Source of the DNA: Campylobacter sp.
GTDB lineage: Bacteria; Campylobacterota; Campylobacteria; Campylobacterales; Campylobacteraceae
Direction of reading: 5' to 3'
NCBI GenBank assembly: GCA_030532465.1
Contig: JAUNLC010000015.1
Coordinates: 1-33,179 of the forward strand
DNA length: 33,179 nucleotides
Of the stretch, positions 1-8,641 are shown one piece after another (position 1 is the first letter of the stretch; each line of letters opens with the position of its first letter). The position numbers and the translations under genes are program-made. Under the pieces are notes generated by a model. That model did no database searches. It had not been told where the DNA came from and was given only the letters and a program-made list of their open reading frames with translations.

Positions 1-29
1 CCAAATTTTAGACACAAGAGCAAATTTTA

Positions 30-1820
30 ATGAAAAACATAAGAAATTTTAGCATCATCGCCCACATCGACCACGGCAAAAGCACGCTCGCAGACCGTTT
101 GATCCAAGAGTGCGGAGCGGTAAGCGATCGCGAGATGAGTAGCCAGATAATGGATACGATGGATATCGAAAAAGAGCGCGGTATCACGATAAAAGCTCAA
201 AGCGTAAGGCTTGAATACAACCTAAACGGCGAAAAATTTATCTTAAATTTGATCGACACTCCGGGGCATGTGGATTTTAGCTATGAAGTAAGCAGAAGCC
301 TTGCAAGTTGCGAAGGGGCGCTACTTGTGGTTGATGCAAGCCAAGGAGTCGAAGCTCAAACGATCGCAAACGTCTACATCGCTCTTGAAAACAACCTTGA
401 AATCATCCCCGTGATAAACAAAATCGACCTTCCCGCGGCCGATGCCGAGCGCGTAAAAAACGAGATAGAGCACGTTATCGGGCTTGACTGCTCGGGCGCA
501 ATCGAAGTAAGCGCGAAGAGCGGTATAGGCATAAAAGAGCTGGTCGAAGCCATCATCACGCGCGTTCCGCCGCCCCACGGAGAGCTAAAAAGCCCGCTTA
601 AAACGCTGATTTATGATAGTTGGTTTGACAACTACCTTGGCGCGCTAGCTCTTGTGCGCGTATACGACGGCGAGCTAGCCAAAAACGATGAAATTTTGGT
701 TATGGGCACAGGCAAGAAGCACATCGTGCTTGATCTTATGTATCCAAACCCGATCGCGCCGATTAAGACAAGCAAGTTAAGCGCGGGTGAGGTAGGCATC
801 GTAGTTCTCGGGCTTAAAAACGTAAGCGACGTGCAAGTGGGAGATACGATAACGCTTGCTAAAAATCCGCTTAAAGAGCCTGTCGGCGGCTTTGAGAGAG
901 CAAAGCCATTTGTATTTGCAGGGCTTTATCCGATAGAAACGGACAAATTTGAAGATCTGCGCGACGCGCTTGATAAACTCAAGCTAAACGATAGCTCCAT
1001 AAGCTACGAGCCTGAGACTTCGGTAGCGCTTGGATTTGGCTTTCGCGTAGGATTTTTGGGACTACTTCACATGGAGGTTATCAAAGAGCGCTTAGAGCGT
1101 GAATTTGATCTTGACTTAATCGCAACTGCACCGACCGTAACATACGAAGTTATCCAAACGGACGGGCAAATTTTAGCCATCCAAAACCCAAGCCAGCTTC
1201 CGCCCGTAAATAAAATCGAAGTGATAAAAGAGCCTTACGTGCGCTCAACTATCATCACGCCGAGCGAATTTTTAGGCAACATCATCACGCTTTTAAACAA
1301 CCGCAGGGCGATTCAAACCAAGATGGACTACATCACTCCCGAGCGCGTGCTGCTTGAATACGACATACCGATGAATGAGATCGTGATGGACTTTTACGAC
1401 AAGTTAAAATCAAGCACTAAAGGCTACGCGAGCTTTGATTATGAGCCTAGCGAGTACCGCGAAGGAGATCTAGTAAAGCTTGATATCAAGGTTGCCGGTG
1501 AAACGGTCGATGCGCTTTCAATCATCGTGCCCGAAAGCAAGGCGCAAAGCAAGGGTCGCGACTTCGTAAAAGCGATGAAGGAGATCGTGCCAAGACAGCT
1601 GTTTGAAGTGGCTATCCAAGCAAGTATCGGAAATAAAATCATAGCGCGCGAAACGGTTAAATCAATGGGTAAAAACGTTACCGCCAAGTGCTACGGCGGC
1701 GATATAACGCGTAAAAGAAAGTTGCTTGAAAAGCAAAAAGAGGGCAAAAAGAGGATGAAGGCTATAGGTAAGGTAAATCTGCCGCAAGAGGCGTTTTTAA
1801 GCGTGCTTAAGATAGATTAA
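30..1820 (+). CDS. lepA: Elongation factor 4 (LepA), ribosome back-translocating GTPase
   Basis: Translation GTPase that acts on the ribosome and is thought to help stalled or mis-translocated complexes. At 596 residues it has the usual full family length. The N-terminal GTPase domain shows the G1 loop [10 protein letters not shown] (about residues 11-20), the switch/G2 stretch KERGITIK, the G3 motif DTPGH and the G4 motif NKID. The C-terminal LepA-specific part keeps the basic run [20 protein letters not shown], which separates EF4 from EF-G. The ATG at 30 gives the standard [17 protein letters not shown]-terminus; only 29 bases of leader are in the window, so its promoter cannot be judged. 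It is the first gene of a same-strand run that continues through asd. Identification is secure. Confidence 0.98.
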   Translation: MKNIRNFSIIAHIDHGKSTLADRLIQECGAVSDREMSSQIMDTMDIEKERGITIKAQSVRLEYNLNGEKFILNLIDTPGHVDFSYEVSRSLASCEGALLVVDASQGVEAQTIANVYIALENNLEIIPVINKIDLPAADAERVKNEIEHVIGLDCSGAIEVSAKSGIGIKELVEAIITRVPPPHGELKSPLKTLIYDSWFDNYLGALALVRVYDGELAKNDEILVMGTGKKHIVLDLMYPNPIAPIKTSKLSAGEVGIVVLGLKNVSDVQVGDTITLAKNPLKEPVGGFERAKPFVFAGLYPIETDKFEDLRDALDKLKLNDSSISYEPETSVALGFGFRVGFLGLLHMEVIKERLEREFDLDLIATAPTVTYEVIQTDGQILAIQNPSQLPPVNKIEVIKEPYVRSTIITPSEFLGNIITLLNNRRAIQTKMDYITPERVLLEYDIPMNEIVMDFYDKLKSSTKGYASFDYEPSEYREGDLVKLDIKVAGETVDALSIIVPESKAQSKGRDFVKAMKEIVPRQLFEVAIQASIGNKIIARETVKSMGKNVTAKCYGGDITRKRKLLEKQKEGKKRMKAIGKVNLPQEAFLSVLKID

Positions 1821-1848
1821 GGTTTAAATTCGGGCTAAATTCGCGGGC

Positions 1849-1863
1849 GGAATAAAATTTGCT
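1849..1863 (+). promoter_or_regulatory. Candidate sigma-54 promoter upstream of the lipoprotein pair
   Basis: GG at 1849-1850 and GC at 1861-1862 are exactly 10 bases apart, and the intervening bases (AATAAAATTT) fit the -24/-12 consensus GGMAYRNNNNTTGCW. Only the base before GG (C instead of T) departs from the fuller consensus. A start about 12 bases after the GC would fall near 1874, 20 bases before the lipoprotein ATG. A TATAAA-like word at about 1871 could instead serve sigma-70. The element closely resembles the one before flgP. Inference from sequence only. Confidence 0.5.
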
Positions 1864-1893
1864 TTGATTAATATAAAATTTTAAGGATGTAGG

Positions 1894-2607
1894 ATGAAAT
1901 TTAAGACGATTTTTTTGATGATAGCGGCGGCTTTTATATTTCTAGGTTGCTCTTCAAAGACAGACGGACCTATTTTAGCAAGCAACGTTTCTGGCTCATC
2001 TTCAAGCGATGCTAAATTTCACTTCGAAGAGGTTATGAAGATACCTGTTGATTGCAGCTCTTGCAATGGCTCGGGAGAAACGGTAACGATAAACGGCGCA
2101 AAATACAGAAGCGACGTTGCTATAAAATGCTGCCTTAAAAAAAATATGATAGACACCAAAGTCGCGCTTAAAAAGGTCTATATACATAGGATAACGGATG
2201 AAAGAGCCGACGCTCAAAGTATAAAATACATAAGAGCTAACGGCACCACCACGATGTTTAACTCAAACCCTAGACTTGAGCTTTTATTTTATATGTTTTT
2301 AAAGCAAGAGCTACTCTCAAGAGGAATTCTCGTAGTAGAGGATCAAACCTCGCCTTATGTTTACAGAGTAGATTTTGCATTTACCGAGCTTAAGGGGGTT
2401 TACAGCAGAAACCAAGAGCAGCTAAATTCTCAGCTTTTCGGCGTGCTTAAGATCAAAAATATAAACTTCGGCAGGATGCTAAACATTACCACAAAACAAG
2501 AGGTAAAAAAGCTTGAAGCAAGCAGAACGGGGCAATTTGACATCTACGTATCCTTGCTTGTAAAACAAGCGGCAAACAAAGTCGCGGAAGAAATTTCAAA
2601 GCTATAA
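1894..2607 (+). CDS. mapA: Outer-membrane-type lipoprotein with CxxCxGxG motif, MapA-like by position
   Basis: A 237-residue secreted lipoprotein. The signal peptide (residues 1-18) ends in the lipobox LGC with the lipidated Cys at 19, followed by a Ser-rich linker. The folded part carries CSSCNGSG (Cys54 and Cys57) and a CC pair (Cys79-80), then a mixed alpha/beta region ending in VKQAANKVAEEISKL. In C. jejuni the gene between lepA and the comF-like gene upstream of gyrA is the lipoprotein mapA, so the symbol rests mainly on synteny plus lipoprotein character. Function is unknown. AAGGATGTAGG before the ATG supplies the ribosome binding site. The next lipoprotein starts 9 bases after the stop, so the two are probably co-expressed. 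The upstream sigma-54-like element hints at a flagellar or motility link. Confidence 0.75.
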   Translation: MKFKTIFLMIAAAFIFLGCSSKTDGPILASNVSGSSSSDAKFHFEEVMKIPVDCSSCNGSGETVTINGAKYRSDVAIKCCLKKNMIDTKVALKKVYIHRITDERADAQSIKYIRANGTTTMFNSNPRLELLFYMFLKQELLSRGILVVEDQTSPYVYRVDFAFTELKGVYSRNQEQLNSQLFGVLKIKNINFGRMLNITTKQEVKKLEASRTGQFDIYVSLLVKQAANKVAEEISKL

Positions 2608-2616
2608 AGGAAATTC

Positions 2617-3168
2617 ATGAAAAAATACCTATTTATCGCGCTACTGCCTTTCATATTTTTAGGTTGCGCCCAGCAAAGTTCGGTGCTAAATTTATCCCCT
2701 TACAACTCAACTTCAAATTCTTTAGGATTTGCCAAGCAAGTTCAGATAAATTCGGTTGTCGATAATCGCCAAAACAAAAGCGTAGTAGCAACTATAACAA
2801 ACTCAAAAGGCGACGTTAGCGAGTATATCACGCTTCAAAACGATATCTCCGTATGGTTAAAAGACGGTCTTGAAAAGGAAATTTCACGGCTTGGCGGACA
2901 GGTCGTAAGCTTTTCTAGCGACATTATCGTAGATGTTGAGATCGTTTGGCTTAAGGCAAATTTGAGCGGATATAGCACTGATAACCTAAAAGGCGAAGCA
3001 AAAGTCGTGCTAACGATAAGACGCGGCGATCAAACCATAACCAAAAATGTCGCTCAAACGCAAACTAAATTCGCTCCTATCCACACGGGAGGTGCGTTTA
3101 ACAAATTTATAGACGAGCTTTTAAGCGATATCGTAAAGCGAGCTGCCGTTCAAATTTTAAAAAGCTGA
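2617..3168 (+). CDS. Small YajG-like lipoprotein
   Basis: A 183-residue protein with signal peptide MKKYLFIALLPFIFLG and lipobox FLGC (Cys17). The mature part contains VVDNRQNKS, similar to the Asp-Asn-Arg segment near the start of YajG-type lipoproteins, and a C-terminal amphipathic helix (DELLSDIVKRAAVQILKS). Length fits the YajG family (about 180-200 residues), but assignment is by general resemblance, so I give no symbol. AAGGAAATTC before the ATG is a good ribosome binding site. It sits between the MapA-like lipoprotein and the comF-like gene, overlapping the latter by one base, so it belongs to the same transcription unit. No specific function can be read from the sequence. Confidence 0.7.
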   Translation: MKKYLFIALLPFIFLGCAQQSSVLNLSPYNSTSNSLGFAKQVQINSVVDNRQNKSVVATITNSKGDVSEYITLQNDISVWLKDGLEKEISRLGGQVVSFSSDIIVDVEIVWLKANLSGYSTDNLKGEAKVVLTIRRGDQTITKNVAQTQTKFAPIHTGGAFNKFIDELLSDIVKRAAVQILKS

Positions 3169-3740
3169 TGAGATGCGTTAGTTGCGGGCGTTTAAGCATT
3201 AAAATTTTATGCAAATTTTGCGCCCTGCACCTTAAAAACTTGGCATTAAAAACAAGAATTTTACAAGACGATTTTAAAGTTTATAGCTTTTTTAACTACT
3301 CGGAAGTTAAAAATTTACTCCACTCAAAGCACTATTTTTACGGCTCTTTCGTATATAGATCTTTGGCGAATTTAAGCTTTAAAGAATTTGCCAATGAGTT
3401 TAAATTCGGCTCAAAAATAAATGCCGTAGCGATAGATGACAGAGTTAAATTCGGCTACTCTCACACGGCGATTTTAGCTCGCGCTCTTAAAAGCGATGAG
3501 ATAGCGCCGCTTCACGGCTGTTTGCACGCAGGCTTGGATGTGAGTTATTCGGGCAAGGATTTGGCTTATAGATTAAATCACCCTAGAAAATTTAAGCTAA
3601 ATAAAATCCCGAAATTTCCCGTTATATTGGTTGATGATATCATAACCACCGGAACCACCCTGCTTGAAGCTAAAAATTTATTTCAAAAATCCGGATGCGA
3701 TGTTTTGTTTGCTCTTGTTTTAGCGGACGCTAAATATTAG
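3168..3740 (+). CDS. ComF-family phosphoribosyltransferase-like protein
   Basis: 190 residues. The N-terminus has a four-cysteine zinc-ribbon-like set (Cys3, Cys6, Cys15, Cys18: MRCVSCG...LCKFC) typical of ComF proteins. The C-terminus carries the PRPP-binding loop VILVDDIITTGTTL of type I phosphoribosyltransferases (about residues 158-171). ComF relatives are linked to DNA uptake in transformable bacteria; the substrate of the transferase fold is unclear. The start ATG overlaps the upstream lipoprotein stop by one base (TGATG), which indicates translational coupling. An alternative ATG 5 bases later reads into a stop, which supports this start. A homologous gene occupies the same place upstream of gyrA in C. 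jejuni. Confidence 0.85.
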   Translation: MRCVSCGRLSIKILCKFCALHLKNLALKTRILQDDFKVYSFFNYSEVKNLLHSKHYFYGSFVYRSLANLSFKEFANEFKFGSKINAVAIDDRVKFGYSHTAILARALKSDEIAPLHGCLHAGLDVSYSGKDLAYRLNHPRKFKLNKIPKFPVILVDDIITTGTTLLEAKNLFQKSGCDVLFALVLADAKY

Positions 3741-3769
3741 TATTTAGCAAGTTTTTATCAAAATTCGGC

Positions 3770-3775
3770 TAAAAT
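3770..3775 (+). promoter_or_regulatory. Predicted -10 box for gyrA
   Basis: TAAAAT in an AT-rich stretch 25 bases upstream of the gyrA ATG, in the 60-base gap after the comF-like gene. This matches the weakly conserved -35 and clear -10 pattern of Campylobacter sigma-70 promoters. Predicted only. Confidence 0.4.
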
Positions 3776-3800
3776 CTATGAGTTAATTTTAAGGATAAAG

Positions 3801-6410
3801 ATGGAAAATATATTTGAAGCAAATCAAGATATCGAGTCTATAGACATTGAAGATTCGATTAAGACAAGCTACTTAGACTACTCTATGAGCGTTATCATCG
3901 GGCGGGCCCTGCCTGATGCAAGAGACGGATTAAAGCCTGTTCACAGAAGAATTTTATACGCTATGAACGATCTTGGCGTAGGCTCAAGAAGTCCTTATAA
4001 GAAATCGGCTCGTATAGTGGGAGATACTATCGGTAAATACCACCCTCACGGCGATACTGCCGTATATGACGCGCTTGTTAGAATGGCGCAAAGCTTTTCT
4101 ATGCGCTACCCTACCGTAGACGGCCAAGGAAACTTCGGTTCGGTCGACGGTGACGGAGCTGCGGCGATGCGTTATACGGAAGCGAGGATGACGATATTAG
4201 CCGAAGAGCTTTTGCGCGATATAGATAAAGATACGGTTGACTTTATCCCAAACTACGATGACAGCATGGTTGAACCAGATGTGCTGCCTGCTAGGGTTCC
4301 GAATTTACTTTTAAACGGATCAAGCGGTATCGCCGTGGGAATGGCGACAAACATACCTCCGCATAGTCTTGATGAGTTGATAGACGGACTTTTACTCGTT
4401 CTTGACAATAAAAACGCAACTCTTGAAGAGGTTATGCAGCATATAAAAGGACCTGACTTCCCGACAGGCGGAATAATCTTTGGCAAAAAAGGCATCATAG
4501 AGGCCTATAAAACCGGAAGAGGTAGGATAAAAGTAAGAGCCAAAACTCACATCGAAAAAAAACCGAACAAAGACGTGATCGTAATCGACGAGCTTCCATA
4601 CCAAACAAACAAAGCTAGATTAATCGAGCAGATCGCCGATCTCGTTAAAGAAAAGCAGATAGAAGGCATCAGCGAAGTGCGCGATGAGTCCGACAGAGAC
4701 GGAATTCGCGTAGTTATCGAGCTAAAACGCGATGCGATGAGCGATATCGTGCTAAACAACCTCTTTAAATCAACCACGATGGAGAGCACCTTTGGCGTAA
4801 TAATGCTCGCGATCGACAACAAAGAGCCTAAAATTTTCGGACTCATCGACCTGCTTAAGCTATTTTTAAACCACCGCAAAACAGTTATAATCAGACGAAC
4901 TATTTTTGAGCTTCAAAAGGCGCGTGCAAGAGCGCATATACTAGAAGGTCTTAAGATCGCGCTTGATAATATCGACGAGGTTATAGAGCTTATCAAAAAT
5001 AGCCCCGATACTACTTCTGCTCGCGAAGGACTGATGGCTAAATTTGGACTTAGCGAGCTTCAATCAAATGCTATTTTGGATATGAGATTAAGCAAGCTAA
5101 CGGGTCTTGAGCGCGAAAAACTCGATAATGAGCTCAAAGAGCTACTAGCCGAGATAGCAAGACTTGATGAAATTTTAAAGAGCGAAACTCTACTTGAAAA
5201 GCTGATAAAAGATGAATTAAGCGAGCTTAAAAATAAATTTAAAGTTCCTCGCGTAACCGAGATCGTTGATGATTACGACGATATCGATATCGAAGATCTA
5301 ATCCCTAATGAAAACATGGTTGTAACCATCACTCACCGCGGATATATAAAACGTGTTCCAAGTAAGCAATACGAGAAGCAAAAACGCGGCGGCAAGGGCA
5401 AAGTAGCAGTTACCACCTACGATGATGACTTTATCGAGAGCTTCTTTACTTCAAATACTCACGATACGCTGATGTTTGTGACCGACCGCGGACAACTATA
5501 CTGGCTAAAAGTTTATAAAATTCCTGAAGGAAGTCGCACGGCCAAGGGTAAAGCGGTGGTAAATCTAGTCCAGCTTCAACCCGATGAAAAGATCATGGCT
5601 ATCATACCGACAACTGATTTTGACGAGAGCAAATCGCTTGCCTTCTTTACGAAAAACGGCGTAGTAAAACGCACAAATTTAAGCGAATTTAAAAATATCC
5701 GCTCTATCGGAGTTCGCGCTATCAGCCTAGATGAAAACGACGAGCTGGTAACGGCTCTGATCGTCGAAAGCGATGAGAATGAATTTGCACCTCCTATCGG
5801 CGATGAGGAAAATTTAGAGGCAGCGCAAGAAGAGCAAATTCAAGATGAAAATTTGGATGAAAACGTCGATAGTGGGGCAACAGGAAAGATGCTATTTATC
5901 GTTACTAAAAAAGGAATGTGCCTTAAATTTAACGTTAGCAAGGTTCGCCAGATGGGAAGAACCGCTCGCGGCGTAACGGGCATTAAATTTAAAGAAAGCG
6001 GCGATGAAGTCGTAGGCGCAGCGGTAATCGAAAACAACGAGCAAGAGGTGCTTAGCATATCTCAAAAAGGTATCGGCAAGCGCACAACCGCCGAAGAGTA
6101 TCGCCTCACAAACCGCGGCGGCAAGGGCGTAATTTGCATGAAGCTAAACAACCGCACCGGCGATCTGGTAGGAGTCGTGATGGTTGATGAGGAGCAAGAC
6201 CTGATGGCTCTAACTTCAAGCGGAAAGATGATAAGAGTCGATATGCAAAGCATCAGAAAAGCAGGACGAAACACAAGCGGCGTAATCGTCGTAAACGTGG
6301 ACGGCGATGACGTCGTAAGCGTAGCGAAATGCCCTAAAGAGGAAAGCGACAACCAAGACTTTGACACAGGTGAAGAAAACGGCGAAGATAGCGGCGGTAT
6401 TTTGGAATAA
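3801..6410 (+). CDS. gyrA: DNA gyrase subunit A
   Basis: Breakage-reunion subunit of DNA gyrase; 869 residues, the normal Campylobacter length. The catalytic tyrosine is Tyr125 in [10 protein letters not shown]. The quinolone-resistance region reads [15 protein letters not shown] with Thr86 and Asp90, the unmutated residues at the two main Campylobacter resistance positions. The GyrA box QKRGGKG lies near residue 531 at the start of the DNA-wrapping beta-pinwheel. Within the pinwheel (roughly residues 650-695) there is an acidic low-complexity insert rich in Glu, Asp and Gln, and the protein ends in an acidic tail ([20 protein letters not shown]). AAGGATAAAG precedes the ATG. The stop codon lies inside the predicted sigma-54 promoter of flgP. 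Confidence 0.99.
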   Translation: MENIFEANQDIESIDIEDSIKTSYLDYSMSVIIGRALPDARDGLKPVHRRILYAMNDLGVGSRSPYKKSARIVGDTIGKYHPHGDTAVYDALVRMAQSFSMRYPTVDGQGNFGSVDGDGAAAMRYTEARMTILAEELLRDIDKDTVDFIPNYDDSMVEPDVLPARVPNLLLNGSSGIAVGMATNIPPHSLDELIDGLLLVLDNKNATLEEVMQHIKGPDFPTGGIIFGKKGIIEAYKTGRGRIKVRAKTHIEKKPNKDVIVIDELPYQTNKARLIEQIADLVKEKQIEGISEVRDESDRDGIRVVIELKRDAMSDIVLNNLFKSTTMESTFGVIMLAIDNKEPKIFGLIDLLKLFLNHRKTVIIRRTIFELQKARARAHILEGLKIALDNIDEVIELIKNSPDTTSAREGLMAKFGLSELQSNAILDMRLSKLTGLEREKLDNELKELLAEIARLDEILKSETLLEKLIKDELSELKNKFKVPRVTEIVDDYDDIDIEDLIPNENMVVTITHRGYIKRVPSKQYEKQKRGGKGKVAVTTYDDDFIESFFTSNTHDTLMFVTDRGQLYWLKVYKIPEGSRTAKGKAVVNLVQLQPDEKIMAIIPTTDFDESKSLAFFTKNGVVKRTNLSEFKNIRSIGVRAISLDENDELVTALIVESDENEFAPPIGDEENLEAAQEEQIQDENLDENVDSGATGKMLFIVTKKGMCLKFNVSKVRQMGRTARGVTGIKFKESGDEVVGAAVIENNEQEVLSISQKGIGKRTTAEEYRLTNRGGKGVICMKLNNRTGDLVGVVMVDEEQDLMALTSSGKMIRVDMQSIRKAGRNTSGVIVVNVDGDDVVSVAKCPKEESDNQDFDTGEENGEDSGGILE

Positions 6411-6418
6411 ATTTTGCT
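6403..6418 (+). promoter_or_regulatory. Predicted sigma-54 (RpoN) promoter of flgP-flgQ-flgR
   Basis: TGGAATAAATTTTGCT matches TGGMAYRNNNNTTGCW at every position: GG at 6404-6405, GC at 6416-6417, 10-base spacing. It overlaps the gyrA stop codon (6408-6410) and predicts a start near 6428, giving a leader of about 25 bases for flgP. The downstream operon encodes FlgR, the sigma-54 activator, which makes the context unusually fitting. Not experimentally shown here. Confidence 0.7.
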
Positions 6419-6452
6419 TAATTGTAAATGAAATTTATAAAAAGGTTATAAA

Positions 6453-6947
6453 ATGAAGAGTTTTTATGTTGCGATAGTTGGCGTAGCTATGATGATTATG
6501 AGCGGTTGTTCCGGCAAAGATGTCACTGCAAATATGGCGCAGCAAGACGTTGTCATCCAAAAAGTCGATAAAGAAGATATCAGAGACGTGATGAGACAAG
6601 AGAAGATGATATACGATACGGCTCCTATGGAAGCTTCTTTTAGCGCCGTAGGAGAGGGTATAGCGCCGCTTAACACAGTATCTCAAGCCCAGTCTTTGGC
6701 TCTTGCCAAACGCGCCGCGATAGCCGATGCTCACAGACAGCTTGCAGAAAAGCTTTACGGAGTTAAAATCAACTCAAGAGATACCGTAAGAGACGCGATG
6801 CTAAAGGATTCAACCATCACGGCTCAAGTAAGCGGTCTTATCAAAAACGCCTCAATAGTCGAATACGACTTCAAAGACGGCTTATATCGCGTTAGAATGG
6901 AACTTAAACTAGATCAAAGCAAGTGGCAAGAAATTTTTGCTTATTAA
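6453..6947 (+). CDS. flgP: FlgP, flagellar basal-disk lipoprotein (LPP20 family)
   Basis: A 164-residue outer-membrane lipoprotein. The signal peptide ends at the lipobox MSGC (Cys19), and the mature protein has the LPP20-type fold, including the helix SLALAKRAAIADAHRQLAEKL and the C-terminal strand region YRVRMELKLD. In C. jejuni the homologous gene downstream of gyrA encodes FlgP, which assembles the large basal disk around the motor and is needed for motility. The same order gyrA-flgP-flgQ-flgR is seen here, so the symbol is well supported. AAAAGG lies 8 bases before the ATG. A predicted sigma-54 promoter precedes it, and flgQ overlaps its 3' end. Confidence 0.9.
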   Translation: MKSFYVAIVGVAMMIMSGCSGKDVTANMAQQDVVIQKVDKEDIRDVMRQEKMIYDTAPMEASFSAVGEGIAPLNTVSQAQSLALAKRAAIADAHRQLAEKLYGVKINSRDTVRDAMLKDSTITAQVSGLIKNASIVEYDFKDGLYRVRMELKLDQSKWQEIFAY

Positions 6948-7333
6948 TACTTCTAATATCCAATCTTTTTGGCTCGGAAGAATTTATCTTCTGGGTCAAA
7001 ATTTCTACTAAAAATCACATTATAAATTACGAAAATTTCGCCGTTTCAAAGGCTATGGTTTTAACCGGTCTTGAAGATGAGTTTTTGTGCGAGATAGACG
7101 AACAAAAAGATACAAAAGATAGCGCTTTAGACTATTTAAATCTGCATAAAGAAAAGCTATTTGAGTGCTTTTTATCTCAAAAATTTAAAGTTCAAGACTT
7201 CTACGCTCACAGCCAAAATTCAAAAGGTATAAATCTACACACCAAAACGGACACCACGCTTTTGCCGATTCGATTTACAATTAAATTTAAGCCAAATTCT
7301 GCTATTATCGGCGTATTTAAGATAAAAGAGTAG
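6923..7333 (+). CDS. flgQ: FlgQ-like flagellar motility protein
   Basis: 136 residues with an N-terminal signal peptide (MARNFCLLILLISNLFGS), so exported to the periplasm. No enzymatic motif is visible. Its place between flgP and flgR matches C. jejuni flgQ, whose product is needed for motility and FlgP stability; the assignment rests on synteny, size and export signal. The only workable start is the GTG at 6923, inside flgP (25-base overlap); no ATG lies near the signal peptide, so translation is probably coupled to flgP. flgR begins 3 bases after its stop. Confidence 0.8.
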   Translation: MARNFCLLILLISNLFGSEEFIFWVKISTKNHIINYENFAVSKAMVLTGLEDEFLCEIDEQKDTKDSALDYLNLHKEKLFECFLSQKFKVQDFYAHSQNSKGINLHTKTDTTLLPIRFTIKFKPNSAIIGVFKIKE

Positions 7334-7336
7334 GTT

Positions 7337-8641
7337 ATGAATATAGTCATTGTCGAAGATGACATAAATATGCGCAAATCCCTTGAAATAGCTCTTGGCG
7401 AATACGAAGAGCTCAAAATCAAAAGCTATAAAAGCGCCGTTGAAGCGCTTAAAAAGATGGGCGATGACACCGACCTTATCATAACCGATATAAATATGCC
7501 TACGATGGACGGACTGGAGTTCATAAAGACGCTGGACGGTAAATTTGACGTTATCATCATGACGGGTAACGCAACTTTAAATAAAGCTATCGAGAGTGTA
7601 AGGCTTGGAGTTAAGGACTTTTTAACAAAGCCCTTTGACATTCAAACTCTTTATAAGGCCATAAAAAGAGTTGAAATTTTAAATCAAAAAACGCCTTCAA
7701 ATTTAAAAAAGCAAAGCGAGAGGAAAGAAGAAGCTAACAGCGACTTCTACGCTACCTCGCCAAAGCTTGAGCGAGCTTTAAATATAGCCAAAAAGGCGGC
7801 GGCAACAGACGTAAGCATAATGCTTATGGGAGAAAGCGGGGTCGGCAAAGAGCTCTTTGCAAATTTCATACACAAAAACTCGCCTCGCGCAAACAAGCCT
7901 TTTGTCGCGCTAAATATGGCGGCGATCCCTGAAAATTTAATCGAAAGCGAGCTTTTTGGCTTTGAAAAAGGAGCTTTTACGGACGCATCCGCACAAAAAA
8001 AAGGACAGTTTGAATTAGCCGACGGCGGAACGCTATTTTTAGATGAGATAGGCGAGATGCCTATATCTCTTCAGCCAAAGCTTCTGCGCGCGCTACAAGA
8101 GCGAGAGATAACAAGGCTTGGTGCGACCAAAAGCGCAAAAATAGACGTTAGGATAGTGTGTGCTACTAACGCAAATTTAGAAAATTTGATAAAACAGGGC
8201 AAATTTAGAGAGGATCTTTTTTACCGGCTAAACACTATTCCTGTCATGATACCGCCGCTTAGAGAGCGAAAAGAGGAAATTTTGCCAATCGCAAAAAAAG
8301 CGCTTGAGAGCTCATGCGCCGAATTTGGCTTTAAGGCTAAGAAATTTTCAAAAGAGGCCAAAGCCGAGCTTGAAAGCTACGAATTTCCGGGCAATATAAG
8401 AGAGCTTATCTCGGTAGTTCAAAGAGCTACGATCATGAGCGAAGGCGATGAAATTTCAGCCGCGGATCTATTTTTGCAGGCTAGAAGAGTAAAAGATAAA
8501 GAGACGATCAAGCAAGAGCTAATCATAGACGTGATAAAAAGCGTGGATGGTAACATAAAAGAGGCTTGCGAAATTTTAAATTTAAGCGAAGAGAATTTGC
8601 TGGAAAAACTTGATAAATACGGTATAAAGGAGTGGTTATGA
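7337..8641 (+). CDS. flgR: FlgR, sigma-54-dependent flagellar response regulator
   Basis: NtrC-type activator of 434 residues that, with the kinase FlgS, switches on sigma-54 genes for hook and rod. Domains in order: receiver (phospho-acceptor Asp51 in IITDINMP, Lys in FLTKPF near 101); AAA+ domain with Walker A GESGVGKE, the sigma-54 contact loop GAFTDA and Walker B GGTLFLDEIGEM; then a short C-terminal Fis-like segment. That segment (NIKEACEILNLSEENLLEKL) keeps the helix-turn-helix spacing but has acidic residues where Fis-type domains carry Arg/Lys, so DNA binding is doubtful. An A8 tract at 7995-8002 lies just after GAFTDA. The stop overlaps the asd start by 4 bases. Confidence 0.95.
   Translation: MNIVIVEDDINMRKSLEIALGEYEELKIKSYKSAVEALKKMGDDTDLIITDINMPTMDGLEFIKTLDGKFDVIIMTGNATLNKAIESVRLGVKDFLTKPFDIQTLYKAIKRVEILNQKTPSNLKKQSERKEEANSDFYATSPKLERALNIAKKAAATDVSIMLMGESGVGKELFANFIHKNSPRANKPFVALNMAAIPENLIESELFGFEKGAFTDASAQKKGQFELADGGTLFLDEIGEMPISLQPKLLRALQEREITRLGATKSAKIDVRIVCATNANLENLIKQGKFREDLFYRLNTIPVMIPPLRERKEEILPIAKKALESSCAEFGFKAKKFSKEAKAELESYEFPGNIRELISVVQRATIMSEGDEISAADLFLQARRVKDKETIKQELIIDVIKSVDGNIKEACEILNLSEENLLEKLDKYGIKEWL

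Noticed and set aside
4253-4879. Open frames on the - strand inside gyrA
   Set aside because: They are antisense shadows of a strongly conserved gene, with composition unlike real proteins (Ser/Ile/Thr-rich) and no ribosome binding sites.
8632-8637. GTG start for asd two codons upstream
   Set aside because: It lies within the AAGGAG ribosome binding site that serves the ATG at 8638.
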